DNA of 64,000 nt, taken from NCBI RefSeq assembly GCF_014203605.1, contig NZ_JACHJJ010000003.1:186001-250000 (forward strand). The letters run 5' to 3'. The translations under genes and the position numbers were made by a program. The notes beneath the pieces were generated by a model. The model made no database searches, was not told where the DNA came from, and saw only the letters and a program-made list of their open reading frames with translations. Origin of the DNA: Thiemannella venezuelensis (GTDB taxonomy: Bacteria; Actinomycetota; Actinomycetes; Streptosporangiales; Streptosporangiaceae). Positions 41,327 to 52,657 of this stretch are shown here, one piece after another (within the stretch, counting starts at the first letter, position 1; each line of letters opens with the position of its first letter).

Positions 41327-42658
41327 ATGGGCACGGCAGCCGTCGAACGCGGGCCATCGGCATGGTCGTCCGTCCTCTCGGTCCTCCAGCGCGTGGGGCG
41401 CTCCCTGATGATGCCCATCGCCGTGCTGCCCGCGGCGGGGCTGCTGCTCCGCTTCGGCCAGGACGACCTGCTGGGCCGCAGCGACAACGCCTTCCTCGAC
41501 CGGGTGGCGGGCGTCTTCGCCGCCGCCGGCGGAGCGCTCTTCGACAACCTGCCGCTGCTGTTCGCGATCGGCGTGGCCATCGGCTTCGCCCGCAAGGCCG
41601 ACGGCTCCACCGCCCTGGCCGCGCTCGTCGGCTACCTCGTCTTCGACCGGGTCTCCAGGACCCTGTTCTTCGCCGCCGCACCGGACTCCGCGGTGCACCG
41701 GAAGGTCGCGCTCACCGTCGCCGGCCCCGACGGGCAGCCCGCTCCCCTGCTCAACCTCGGAGCGCAGAACCCCACCGGCGTCCTCGGCGGCATCGTCATC
41801 GGCATCACCGCGGCCCTGCTCTGGCAGCGCTACTACCGGACCCGGCTCCCCGCCTGGCTCGCCTTCTTCGGCGGCCGCCGGTTCGTCCCGATCGCCACCG
41901 CGGTCGCCGCGCTCCTCCTCGGCGTGCTCTTCGGCCTGCTCTGGCTCCCGGTCGGCGACTGGCTGGTCACCGTGGGAGACTGGCTCTCCGCCCACGGCAC
42001 CGAGGGCGCCGGCCTCTACGGCGTGGCCAACCGCCTGCTCATCCCGGTCGGCCTGCACCACTTCCTCAACACGATCGTCTGGTTCACCCTGCCCGAGTGC
42101 CGGGCCGGGGACGGCGGCGCCACCCGGAGCGCCGCGGGCGACCTGAACTGCTACTTCGCGGGCCAGGACGGGGCGGGGATCTTCATGACCGGTTTCTTCC
42201 CCGTCATGATGTTCGGCCTGCTCGGAGCGGCCGTCGCGATGTGGCGGGCGGCCCCGCCGCACCGGCGCGCGACCGTCGGCGGCATCATGCTCTCCGCCGG
42301 GCTCACCGCGTTCCTCACCGGGATCACCGAGCCGATCGAGTTCGCCTTCGTCTTCGTCGCGCCGGCCCTGTTCGTGGTGCACGCCCTGCTCACCGGCGTC
42401 TCGATGGCCCTGATGGCCGAGTTCGGGGCCCGGCTCGGGTTCACCTTCTCCGCGGGCGGCATCGACATGCTCCTCAACGCCGGCAAGTCGAACACCCACG
42501 GACTCGGCCTGATCATCGGGTTCGGCCTGGTCTACCTCGTCGTCTACTACCTGCTGTTCACGGTGATGATCAGGAGGCTGAACCTGGCCACCCCGGGCCG
42601 CGGGCCCGAGGACGGCGAGCCGTCCGGTACGGCCGGCTCAGGGCCAGGCGCGGCCTGA
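41327..42658 (+). CDS. nagE: PTS EIIC permease, N-acetylglucosamine type (copy 2)
   Basis: A 443-residue EIIC paralogue of the preceding permease, with the same landmarks: SVLQRVGRSLMMPIAVLPAA, GLHHFLNTIVW and ITEPIEFAFVFVAP. DNA of the first 200 codons is partly identical to copy 1 in long blocks, while the loop after YLVF and the C-terminal half differ. The start at 41327 is taken because the shared N-terminus begins there; upstream in-frame codons are unlike the family. It may differ in sugar preference. A weak dre-like AGTGGTACATACC lies at 41271-41283. Confidence 0.9.
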   Translation: MGTAAVERGPSAWSSVLSVLQRVGRSLMMPIAVLPAAGLLLRFGQDDLLGRSDNAFLDRVAGVFAAAGGALFDNLPLLFAIGVAIGFARKADGSTALAALVGYLVFDRVSRTLFFAAAPDSAVHRKVALTVAGPDGQPAPLLNLGAQNPTGVLGGIVIGITAALLWQRYYRTRLPAWLAFFGGRRFVPIATAVAALLLGVLFGLLWLPVGDWLVTVGDWLSAHGTEGAGLYGVANRLLIPVGLHHFLNTIVWFTLPECRAGDGGATRSAAGDLNCYFAGQDGAGIFMTGFFPVMMFGLLGAAVAMWRAAPPHRRATVGGIMLSAGLTAFLTGITEPIEFAFVFVAPALFVVHALLTGVSMALMAEFGARLGFTFSAGGIDMLLNAGKSNTHGLGLIIGFGLVYLVVYYLLFTVMIRRLNLATPGRGPEDGEPSGTAGSGPGAA

Positions 42659-42724
42659 GGCGTTTCGGCTGTCCGCCGGAGGGCGTGAGCGGTTCCGGAA
42701 CCCGGCTCCGTCCGGAGGGCACCG

Positions 42725-42756
42725 CTCCAGCTTCAGGGGATCTTCTCCCCCTGGAG
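42725..42756 (+). terminator. Probable terminator after the second EIIC gene
   Basis: CTCCAG (42725-42730) pairs with CTGGAG (42751-42756), with an inner GGGG/CCCC stem. A perfect palindrome GGTTCCGGAACC (42691-42702) lies just upstream and may add to the structure. Confidence 0.45.
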
Positions 42757-42862
42757 GGACGAAACGGCTGCGGTTCCCGGAAAGTTGGCGCGGGACGTAT
42801 CTGGGCGGCGGACCGGAAACTCCTAGATGCGTCAGGTCAACAGACGAGAACCCGGAGTCTCC

Positions 42863-43372
42863 ATGCCACGCCCCCTGCGGCCGGTGCCGCTCCCCCGGAT
42901 CGTGTCCTCCCCCTCGGCGGAGCCGCCCTACGACGACGAGCGCCCGCCCGGCCGCGCCGAGGCCGCCCCGCCGTACGTGCGGGGGACGCTCGCCCTGGCC
43001 CGCGAGCCGGAGCCCGCCGAGTCCCCCATCCGGCGGCCGCTGATCTGGGGGCCGCCGGGAGCGGTCCCGGACGAGCGGCGGCTGCGGGCACTCGGGCAGG
43101 CCTTCGCCGAGATCCTGGCCGGCCGGCGCCCGCCCTCCAGCGTGTCCCGCCACACGACCGAGCGGACCCAGGCCGAGCTGGTCCGCGCCGGGAAGGTCTT
43201 CGACTGCCCGCGTCCGCCCCGGGCCGGACGGCTGCACCTGTCCCAGCCCCGGGACGGGGTGGTGGAGATGTGCGTGCTCGTGCGCTGCGGCGAGCGGCAC
43301 CGCGGACTGGCGCTCAGACTTGAGCGCAGGGGCGTGCAGTGGCTCTGCACCGAGTTCGAGACGACGCCCTGA
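42863..43372 (+). CDS. Rv3235-like conserved actinobacterial protein
   Basis: A 169-residue protein. The N-terminal half is Pro/Arg-rich; the conserved part starts ERRLRALGQAFAEILAGRRPPSSV and continues TTERTQAELVR and VEMCVLVRCGERHRGLALRL. This pattern and a position convergent with secA match Mycobacterium tuberculosis Rv3235 and its relatives, whose function is unknown. The ATG at 42863 follows GGAG by five bases and is preferred to an ATG at 42827. Confidence 0.75.
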   Translation: MPRPLRPVPLPRIVSSPSAEPPYDDERPPGRAEAAPPYVRGTLALAREPEPAESPIRRPLIWGPPGAVPDERRLRALGQAFAEILAGRRPPSSVSRHTTERTQAELVRAGKVFDCPRPPRAGRLHLSQPRDGVVEMCVLVRCGERHRGLALRLERRGVQWLCTEFETTP

Positions 43373-43382
43373 CGCCGGAGAC

Positions 43383-43421
43383 GCGCAGGGCCCGCACCCG
43401 TGACGGGTGCGGGCCCTGCGC
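43383..43421. terminator. Strong bidirectional hairpin between Rv3235-like gene and secA
   Basis: A perfect 18-bp stem with a three-base TGA loop (GCGCAGGGCCCGCACCCG and its complement) fills the 55-base gap between the two convergent stops and should end both transcripts. Confidence 0.85.
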
Positions 43422-43427
43422 GGCGGG

Positions 43428-46226
<2,799 letters not shown>

Positions 46227-46482
46227 TTTAGGTAAAGCTCCTCGCAGGTCTTCCGCGGCCTTCAGGGGCCCGGATGAGGACGAGACATGGTTCTCCGCTG
46301 CCATCGTAGGCGGTTCCACCACCAGACACAGCCACCATGAACGACGCTCTCGCCGCCTCTACGGTTCCCTGTGCCCGTTTTGAGGAGTAAGAACACCAAT
46401 GATGGGGTATGCGGCACCTATCACCTCCGGCGCCGGAGATAGAGCCCGCGAGCGCCTCACCGTCCATGAGGAGACACGACCA

Positions 46483-46731
46483 ATGGCGGAGACACCCGAG
46501 GTCAGCCACGGCGGCCGGGCCTCGTCCTGGCTGGCCGTCACCGTGAGCGTACTCGGCTTCGCCATCGGCGGGATCGCGCTGACGGCCGGCCCCAACTGGT
46601 TCGTGTTCTGGATGGGCGCGGCGGTCTGCGTGCTGGGCGGAATCCTCCTGCTGGCCTTCGGCGCCTTCGAGGACGTCATCCTCGACTCCCCGCGCGCCCC
46701 CTTCGGCCGCAGGGAAGGCGTCCTCGACTAG
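46483..46731 (+). CDS. Small two-helix membrane protein (HGxxxxxW family)
   Basis: An 82-residue protein starting MAETPEVSHGGRASSWLAVTV, followed by two helices (VLGFAIGGIAL and WFVFWMGAAVCVLGGILLLAF) and a charged tail. It resembles a small actinobacterial family that begins with an HG...W motif; function is unknown. GAGGAG at 46468-46473 sits nine bases before this ATG. An in-frame ATG at 46399 also has a GAGGAG, at eleven bases, and cannot be fully excluded. Divergent from secA. Confidence 0.65.
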   Translation: MAETPEVSHGGRASSWLAVTVSVLGFAIGGIALTAGPNWFVFWMGAAVCVLGGILLLAFGAFEDVILDSPRAPFGRREGVLD

Positions 46732-46861
46732 CCCCGCCGTCCGCGCACCACGTCCCCCTCCTCCCTTGACACCGGCATAACATTTTCGTCGGTGTGAGTC
46801 GCTACGCTCGGCCCATGCCGACCCGCCGCGCGACGACGCGCCGCCTCCCCCTGGAGCAGCC

Positions 46862-48040
46862 GTGACCCTCACGCTCCCGGCCGACGAGGCCCGCCGGATC
46901 ATCCTGCGCGCCCAGGGCTTCCTGTGCGCCGAGGGCCGCCGAGGCGGCCCGTCCGCGGCCCTGCGCCGCCTGGGCGCCGTGCAGCTCGACACGATCTCCG
47001 TGCTGGCCCGCTCCCACGAGCTCGTCGCCTACGCGCGCCTGGGCGCCGTCGGCAGACGGCAGGTGGAGCGGGCCTACTGGGACGAGCCCGCCCGCGCCTT
47101 CGAGTACTGGTGCCACGCCGCCTGCGTCCTGCCCATCGAGGACTGGCCGCTCTACGCCTTCCGGCGCCGCGCGTTCCGCGAGCGGAGGTACCGCTGGCAC
47201 GAGGTCCCCCCGACCGTGGACAAGGTCCTGGAGCAGGTCCGCCTGAACGGCCCCGTCACGACCGCCGACATCGGCGGCGCCAAGAACGGCGGGCCCTGGT
47301 GGGACTGGTCCGACTCCAAGATCGCGATCGAGTGGCTGCTGGACACCGGCCAGGTCGTCTGCACCCGGCGCGTCGGCTGGCGCCGCGTCTACGAGCTGGC
47401 CGAGCGCGCCGTCCCCGGTCATCTCCTGGGGGAGGACCTGTCCGACGCCGAGTGCGTCACCCGCCTCGCCCGCCTGGCCGGCCGCGCCCTCGGCGTCGCC
47501 ACCCGCGCGGACCTGGTCGACTTCCTCCGGCTCAACGCCTCGCACGCCGCGCTGCTGGACGCGGCCCTGCTCGACGGCGGCACCGGTCTCGTCCCGGTCC
47601 GCGTGCCCGGCTGGCCCGAGCGCTCCGCGAGCGCCTGGGCCGATCCCGCCGCCCTGGAGGGCAGTCCCCGCGGCCGCCACCGCACGACCCTGCTCTCGCC
47701 GTTCGACTCCCTCGTCTGGGACCGCGCCCGCACCGCCCGCGTCTTCGGCTTCAACCACCGCCTGGAGGCCTACGTCCCCAAGGACAAGCGGGTCCACGGC
47801 TACTTCGCGATGCCCGTCCTGGCCGGCGGCCGCCTGATCGGCCGCGTCGACCCGGCGCGCGAGGGCTCCACCCTCGTCGCCCGCCAGATCGGCCTGGAGC
47901 CCGGGGTCGACCCGCGCAAGGCCGCCGGGCCGCTGGCCGAGGCCCTCCGCGAGGCCGCGAGCTGGGTCGGCTGCGACGCCGTCCGCATCGACCGCGCGGA
48001 GCCCGTCCTGCGGGAGGCGCTCCTGGCGGAGATCCCGTGA
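46862..48040 (+). CDS. Winged-helix DNA glycosylase, YcaQ/AlkX-like
   Basis: A 392-residue protein of the HTH_42 family that includes E. coli YcaQ and Streptomyces AlkX/AlkZ, which unhook interstrand crosslinks or excise alkylated bases. The catalytic Q-x-D motif is in LGAVQLDTISVLARS. Family features GPWWDWSDSKIAIEWLLDTGQV, RRVGWRRVYELAERA and LLSPFDSLVWDRART follow. The start is GTG at 46862. An inverted repeat TGACACCG...CGGTGTGA (46768-46798) lies upstream. Sequence alone does not decide between the YcaQ and AlkZ substrate classes, but Q-x-D favours YcaQ. Confidence 0.87.
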   Translation: MTLTLPADEARRIILRAQGFLCAEGRRGGPSAALRRLGAVQLDTISVLARSHELVAYARLGAVGRRQVERAYWDEPARAFEYWCHAACVLPIEDWPLYAFRRRAFRERRYRWHEVPPTVDKVLEQVRLNGPVTTADIGGAKNGGPWWDWSDSKIAIEWLLDTGQVVCTRRVGWRRVYELAERAVPGHLLGEDLSDAECVTRLARLAGRALGVATRADLVDFLRLNASHAALLDAALLDGGTGLVPVRVPGWPERSASAWADPAALEGSPRGRHRTTLLSPFDSLVWDRARTARVFGFNHRLEAYVPKDKRVHGYFAMPVLAGGRLIGRVDPAREGSTLVARQIGLEPGVDPRKAAGPLAEALREAASWVGCDAVRIDRAEPVLREALLAEIP

Positions 48041-48082
48041 GCGGGGGGCGGGGAGCGGGCCGCCCACGGGATCGGCCGCCGG

Positions 48083-48784
48083 TCAGGTGATCTCCAGCAT
48101 CCGCTCGCGGACCGCGTAGACCACCGCCTCCATCCGGGAGTGCAGCTGGAGCTTGTCCAGGATGTTGCGGACGTGGTTCTTCACGGTGTTCTCGGAGATG
48201 AACAGCTGCTTGGCGATCTCGCGGTTGTTCATCCCCTTGGCCACCAGGCGGAGCACCTCCATCTCCCGGTCGGTCAGCCGGGGGACGGGCAGCTGCGGAG
48301 GCCGCTCGGCCTCCTTCCGGCTCATGGTCGCGAACTCGCTGATGAGCTTGGCGGCCATGGCCGGATTGATCAGCGACTGCCCTTCGTGGACGCCGCGCAC
48401 GACCTCGGGGACCTCGTCGAGCTGCACGTTCTTCAGCAGGTACCCGGTGGCCCCCGCCTTGATCGCCTCGAAGAGGTCCTCCTCCTCGTCGCTCACCGTC
48501 AACATGATGATCCGGACGCTGGGCGCCGAGGCCTTGATCTCCCTCGTGGCCTCGATGCCGCTGCGCCGGGGCATCCGGACGTCCATGAGCACGACGTCCG
48601 GTGTCAGGCGGTCGGCGAGCTCGACCGCTTCCTGACCGTCGCTCGCCTCGCCGACCACCTCGATGTCCGCCTCCGCGGCCAGCGCCATCTCCAGGCTGCG
48701 GCGGATCAGCGCGTGATCGTCAACGATCAGCACACGGATCGGGTCGCCGCCGGCAGGGCGGGCCGCCTCGTCGGGTTCCGTCAC
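48083..48784 (-). CDS. Orphan NarL/LuxR-family response regulator
   Basis: A 233-residue regulator. The receiver begins IRVLIVDDHALIRRSLEMAL, with the phosphoacceptor Asp in DVVLMDVRMPRRSG and the Lys in GYLLKNVQLDEV. The HTH is LTDREMEVLRLVAKGMNNREI followed by FISENTVKNHVRNILDKL. No kinase gene is adjacent. Its place between secA-side genes and hpf recurs in many actinomycetes, as expected for a core regulator. An acidic, Pro-containing N-terminal extension of about 15 residues precedes the fold. Confidence 0.92.
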   Translation of the reverse strand: MTEPDEAARPAGGDPIRVLIVDDHALIRRSLEMALAAEADIEVVGEASDGQEAVELADRLTPDVVLMDVRMPRRSGIEATREIKASAPSVRIIMLTVSDEEEDLFEAIKAGATGYLLKNVQLDEVPEVVRGVHEGQSLINPAMAAKLISEFATMSRKEAERPPQLPVPRLTDREMEVLRLVAKGMNNREIAKQLFISENTVKNHVRNILDKLQLHSRMEAVVYAVRERMLEIT

Positions 48785-48878
48785 GCCTCCTCCTCGGGGG
48801 GCCAGAGCCGTTGGACCGCCATGATTACACGGCTTTCAGGGTCCTCGGGATGGTCGGAGAGGTCTCAGAGCACCGCGA

Positions 48879-49538
48879 TCAGGGCTCGACGAGCCGCAAC
48901 ACGCCGTAGTCGTAGCCTTGCCGCAGGTAAACGACGCTGGGATGTCCGCTCTCCTTGTCTCGGAAGAGGTAGAAGTCGTGCCCGACGAGTTCCATCTCCA
49001 GGAGCGCCTGGTCGATGGTCATCGGCTCTGCTTCGTGGAACTTCTCGCGGACCACCAGAGGTCCGTCGCCCTCCATCTCGATCGGGACGATCGTCTTGTC
49101 CTCGGGGAGGTCGAAGTCGACCTCCAGGTCCTGCTCCGCCGGCTTGGCCTGGGCCGGGACCGTCTCGGACTCGAGGGAGCGGGCGAGTGCGGAGGCGGTC
49201 AGCTCGGCGACCGACGGCGGGACGTGGTTTCCGTGGTGGACCTTGCGCCGGTCGGCGATGCGCCGGAGCCTTCCTTCGAGCTTGCCGAGGGCCAGGTCCA
49301 GGGCGACGAAGCGGTCGTCCGCCGAGGCCTCCGCCCGTACCGCGGGGCCGCGGGAGTGGATCGTGAGCTCGACCCGCTCGCGCTGCTCTGGGATGCGCGG
49401 GTTGCGCTCCTTGGACACCTCCACGTCAACGCGGATGAGCTTGTGGTCCAGACGCTCGATCCTGGCCAGCTTGGTCGTCACATGGTCGCGGAATCGGTCA
49501 CTCACTCCGGTGTGCCGACCCTTGACGATGATGTCCAT
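48879..49538 (-). CDS. hpf: Ribosome hibernation-promoting factor, long form
   Basis: A 219-residue long HPF that dimerises 70S ribosomes into inactive 100S particles in stress or stationary phase. The N-terminal RaiA/S30AE domain begins MDIIVKGRHTGVSDRFRDHV and the C-terminal dimerisation domain has EPMTIDQALLEMELVGHDFYLF followed by VVYLRQGYDYGVLRL. An acidic linker joins them. A purine-rich GGGGGG-type site lies just before the ATG. The downstream LuxR regulator may share its transcript. Confidence 0.95.
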   Translation of the reverse strand: MDIIVKGRHTGVSDRFRDHVTTKLARIERLDHKLIRVDVEVSKERNPRIPEQRERVELTIHSRGPAVRAEASADDRFVALDLALGKLEGRLRRIADRRKVHHGNHVPPSVAELTASALARSLESETVPAQAKPAEQDLEVDFDLPEDKTIVPIEMEGDGPLVVREKFHEAEPMTIDQALLEMELVGHDFYLFRDKESGHPSVVYLRQGYDYGVLRLVEP

Positions 49539-50056
49539 GCACAGCCCCCCTTCGGCTCTCGACGGTGGAACAGCGACACCCGCTCGGCCGACCTGGTCTT
49601 CGTCCCCACATCCGCCTGCTGAGGGTTTCGCAGCTCTCTGCCACTACTGCCCTTCTCTTCTGGCGAGGAACATCTGGCTCCTCGGGAAGGCAGGACTTAC
49701 CTCTAAGCCGCACCGTGATCGATCGACAAAGAGTCGTCTTACGTGGACCGTTTCGCCTGCGGCTGGCATCGGCTAACCCGGCCGGCCCCCTTGCGGGAGT
49801 CGGCCCGGCGCAACCACGGACCCGAGCGGGTGCCATGCTCCGACGCTATCCGTATCCCGGCCGAATGTCAGCCTGGCGATCGGCCAGAGGATCACTTTGT
49901 GTGATTTTCTTAGGATTCCTCCTCCTGCCGGGATGACCGCTTTCCGCGCGGGCCGCCCTTTATGTGAAGGGTTCTCGCGTCCGCAGAGCCGATCCGCGTC
50001 CCTGATTGGGACGGGGAGGCGCAGGTCCGAAGCGAGACCGATATCCGGGCGATTCT
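49539..50056. other. Intergenic region upstream of hpf
   Basis: About 520 bases without a credible gene. It holds the hpf promoter on the minus strand and the 3' side of the comF transcript. An ATCAC-N5-GTGAT dyad at 49889-49903 lies in an AT-richer stretch (49880-49925), and another AT-rich stretch covers about 49700-49745. No RNA gene was recognised. Confidence 0.45.
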
Positions 50057-50761
50057 TTACTCTCCGTCACCGTTTCCGGTCCGGCCCCTGCGGCGTGTCG
50101 CGGCGAGCGTCACGGCGAGCGGAGCCTGCACCCCCGCCGCCCGGAGGGCCCGGGCCGCCTCGGCGAGCGTGGCCCCGGTGGTGACGACGTCGTCGACGAG
50201 CACGACCACCCCTGCGCCGTCCCAGGAGCCCGCCAGGACGTCGCCCCACCGGGGGGAGACCCGATATGCCAGAGCCAGGTTCTCGGCCCTCTGGAGCGAG
50301 CTCAGGCCCGCCTGGTCGGCCGGTCGGCGCCGGTGGGCCAGCATCCCGGCCACGATCACGGGCCAGCCGGCGGTCCGGAGGTAGCCGGCCGCCAGCTCCG
50401 CCAGCCGGGTCACCGGGTCGTGCCCGCGCCGCCGCAGGGCGGGACGGGCGCTGGGAACGGGGACGAGGACCACGGGGTGGGCGCCCACCGCGGTGCCCGC
50501 CGTCAGGGCCAGCGCCCCGGCCAGCGGGCGGGCGAGAGCCGTACGGCCCCGCTCCTTGTAGGAGATGATCGCCCGGCGTGCGGCGCCGGCGTAGTCGGAG
50601 GCGGACCAGCATTCGGGAAGCCCCGGCGGGGCCGGGACCGGCATCCGGCACGCGGGCTCGCCGCGGAGCTCCGCGGAGCAGGCCGGGCAGACGAGCGCGC
50701 CGGGTGCGTCGCATCCGGCGCAGCGTGGCGGCAGGACCAGGTCGAGCAGAGCGGTCGTCAC
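50057..50761 (-). CDS. ComF-family phosphoribosyltransferase-like protein
   Basis: A 234-residue protein. The N-terminal zinc-ribbon-like part has PPRCAGCDAPGALVCPACSAEL; the C-terminal type I PRTase domain has VVLVPVPSARPALRRRGHDP and the PRPP loop VVVLVDDVVTTGATLAEAAR. ComF is needed for natural DNA uptake in competent bacteria; in actinomycetes its role is unclear. It follows lpqB by 54 bases on the same strand and completes the mtrA-mtrB-lpqB-comF order. Confidence 0.92.
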   Translation of the reverse strand: MTTALLDLVLPPRCAGCDAPGALVCPACSAELRGEPACRMPVPAPPGLPECWSASDYAGAARRAIISYKERGRTALARPLAGALALTAGTAVGAHPVVLVPVPSARPALRRRGHDPVTRLAELAAGYLRTAGWPVIVAGMLAHRRRPADQAGLSSLQRAENLALAYRVSPRWGDVLAGSWDGAGVVVLVDDVVTTGATLAEAARALRAAGVQAPLAVTLAATRRRGRTGNGDGE

Positions 50762-50815
50762 GGCTCCACGGTGCCAGGTCCCACCGACAGACCGGCCGCA
50801 GGTCCGGCGGCCTGC

Positions 50816-52657
50816 TCAGCCCAGGGGGAACGCCGGGTGGGACGGGCCGTCCTCGACGAAGCCGGTGGAGCCGTTCTCGTCCTTGACCAGGGGCTGCCAC
50901 TTGGCCGAGTCCCAGTAGAGGATCTGCCGCTTCTTCCCGTCCGCGGCCCCGGCCAGCAGGGCGCGGTCCAGGGCGGTGATGCTCTCGATGCCGGCGTAGG
51001 GGACCAGGGGCTTGGACTCACCGGTCAGCGAGGCCTCCAGCAGCTCGGACTTGCCGGTGAGCACGTAGAGGGTCTTCCCGTCCTTCCAGGCGATGTCCTT
51101 GATCTTCTGCTTGTCGTCGACGCGGTCCACCGGCCACAGGTTGTCGATGCGGCTGCCCGCCCCCTCGCCGACGACGGTGCCGATCATGACCTCCTCGTCG
51201 CCCTGCCCGTCCCTGACCGCCACCGCGACGTGCACGCCGTCACGGGCGACCTTCAGCGCGGTCACCTCGACCTCGTCCAGGTCGTGCGCGGAGACGCGAT
51301 ACTGCTTCACCTCCTGCTTGGCGTCGTCGTAGTAGTGCCGCAGCACCACCGAGGTCCCGGGCTCCGGGTGGGTCACGGTCCACAGCGAGTGGTAGCGGTC
51401 CCAGGAGGGCGGGGCGAGGTCGGTGCCGGTCACCCACTCCTTCCACTGCCCGTCCGGGACGAGCGGCACGACCGAGATGCTCCTGCGGTCCTCGGAGAGC
51501 GCCGCCACCTGCTTCAGGACGTGCCCGCTGACCGCCGGGCGGATGCGCGGGCTCTTCTCCGCGCCCGCCTCACCCGCCACCGGTTCGCCGACGTTCTCCT
51601 TGCCGAGCTGGTGCAGGGTGCCGTCCTGCAGGTAGATCGGGCGCACGTCCGCCGGGGTCGTCCACGGGTCGAACCCCAGCTGCTTCTGGGCGTCGATCAT
51701 CAGCGGCGAGCCGGGGTAGTAGGACTCGCCGTTCACCCGCACCTCGAAGCTCGAACCGCTGACGATCTCCGAGAGCGTCCAGGAGAGCTGGGCGGACATC
51801 GCCGCGACGTTGTCGGAGCTCACCCTCTTGGTCAGGTTGACGACGACGCGGTCGTTCTCGGTGGTGACGTCGATGAGCCGGGTGTCCTGCGCGAAGGCGG
51901 TCTGGACGGCGCCCTGCAGCGCCCCGCTCGCCCCCGCGAGCAGCCGCTCCACCGTGGCCTTGGCCCGGGTGGAGGCGGGGTTCACCGGTATCTGGACCTG
52001 GTCGATCACCAGGCCCTTGCGCTTGGAGTCCAGGAAGTAGAGGTCCACCCCGCGGTAGGCGCGCTCGGCGTCCGCCTTCGACAGCAGCAGCCCGTCGGGG
52101 CCCGCGTCGATCCGCCAGCGCTTCCCGCCGTCCCTGACGAGGGTGAAGGGCTCCCTCAGGTCACCGCTGCTCGGGCGGTACAGGCCGTCCCGGCCGATGG
52201 TCGCCGTGACGGTGCCCTTGAGCGTGACCCGGACCTCGGTCGTGTCGTCCGCCACGGGCTCGTCGGCCTCGATCCCGTCCTGCTCGTAGATCGTCACCTC
52301 GCCCGACGGCCTCCACCTCCCCGCGAAGCCGCCGGTGAGGTACTGGCGTGCCACCGCGTGCCCGGGATCGCCGGTGCTCGCCATCGCGGCGAGGAACCCC
52401 CTGACGAGCTGCTCGGGGTCCCACTCGTCGTTCGGCGGCATGGCGATGCCCCGCGCGTACGGGGAGTCCAGCGGGTTGCCGCGTCCCGCGTCCTCCACCG
52501 CCCCGGCCCTGACGCCGGTGGGGATGACGGCGCAGGCCCCGGTCGCGCAGACCAGCATGAGGGCCGCGAGGGCCGCGGCCGCGGCCCGCAGGCCCCGGCC
52601 CCTCCGGGGTCCCCCGGCCCCGGACTCCCTGGCCGGCCCGGACTCCCTAGTCGGCAT
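50816..52657 (-). CDS. lpqB: LpqB-family lipoprotein (GerMN domain and beta-propeller)
   Basis: A 613-residue lipoprotein: lipobox AALMLVCATGACAVIPTG after an Arg-rich start, then an LpqB N-terminal domain (WDPEQLVRGFLAAMASTGDPG), a GerMN domain (GLVIDQVQIPVNPASTRAKATV) and a C-terminal propeller. LpqB works with the MtrAB system in cell-wall homeostasis and division, probably by touching the MtrB sensor. It overlaps the mtrB stop by 11 bases. GGGGGA precedes the ATG. Confidence 0.95.
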   Translation of the reverse strand: MPTRESGPARESGAGGPRRGRGLRAAAAALAALMLVCATGACAVIPTGVRAGAVEDAGRGNPLDSPYARGIAMPPNDEWDPEQLVRGFLAAMASTGDPGHAVARQYLTGGFAGRWRPSGEVTIYEQDGIEADEPVADDTTEVRVTLKGTVTATIGRDGLYRPSSGDLREPFTLVRDGGKRWRIDAGPDGLLLSKADAERAYRGVDLYFLDSKRKGLVIDQVQIPVNPASTRAKATVERLLAGASGALQGAVQTAFAQDTRLIDVTTENDRVVVNLTKRVSSDNVAAMSAQLSWTLSEIVSGSSFEVRVNGESYYPGSPLMIDAQKQLGFDPWTTPADVRPIYLQDGTLHQLGKENVGEPVAGEAGAEKSPRIRPAVSGHVLKQVAALSEDRRSISVVPLVPDGQWKEWVTGTDLAPPSWDRYHSLWTVTHPEPGTSVVLRHYYDDAKQEVKQYRVSAHDLDEVEVTALKVARDGVHVAVAVRDGQGDEEVMIGTVVGEGAGSRIDNLWPVDRVDDKQKIKDIAWKDGKTLYVLTGKSELLEASLTGESKPLVPYAGIESITALDRALLAGAADGKKRQILYWDSAKWQPLVKDENGSTGFVEDGPSHPAFPLG

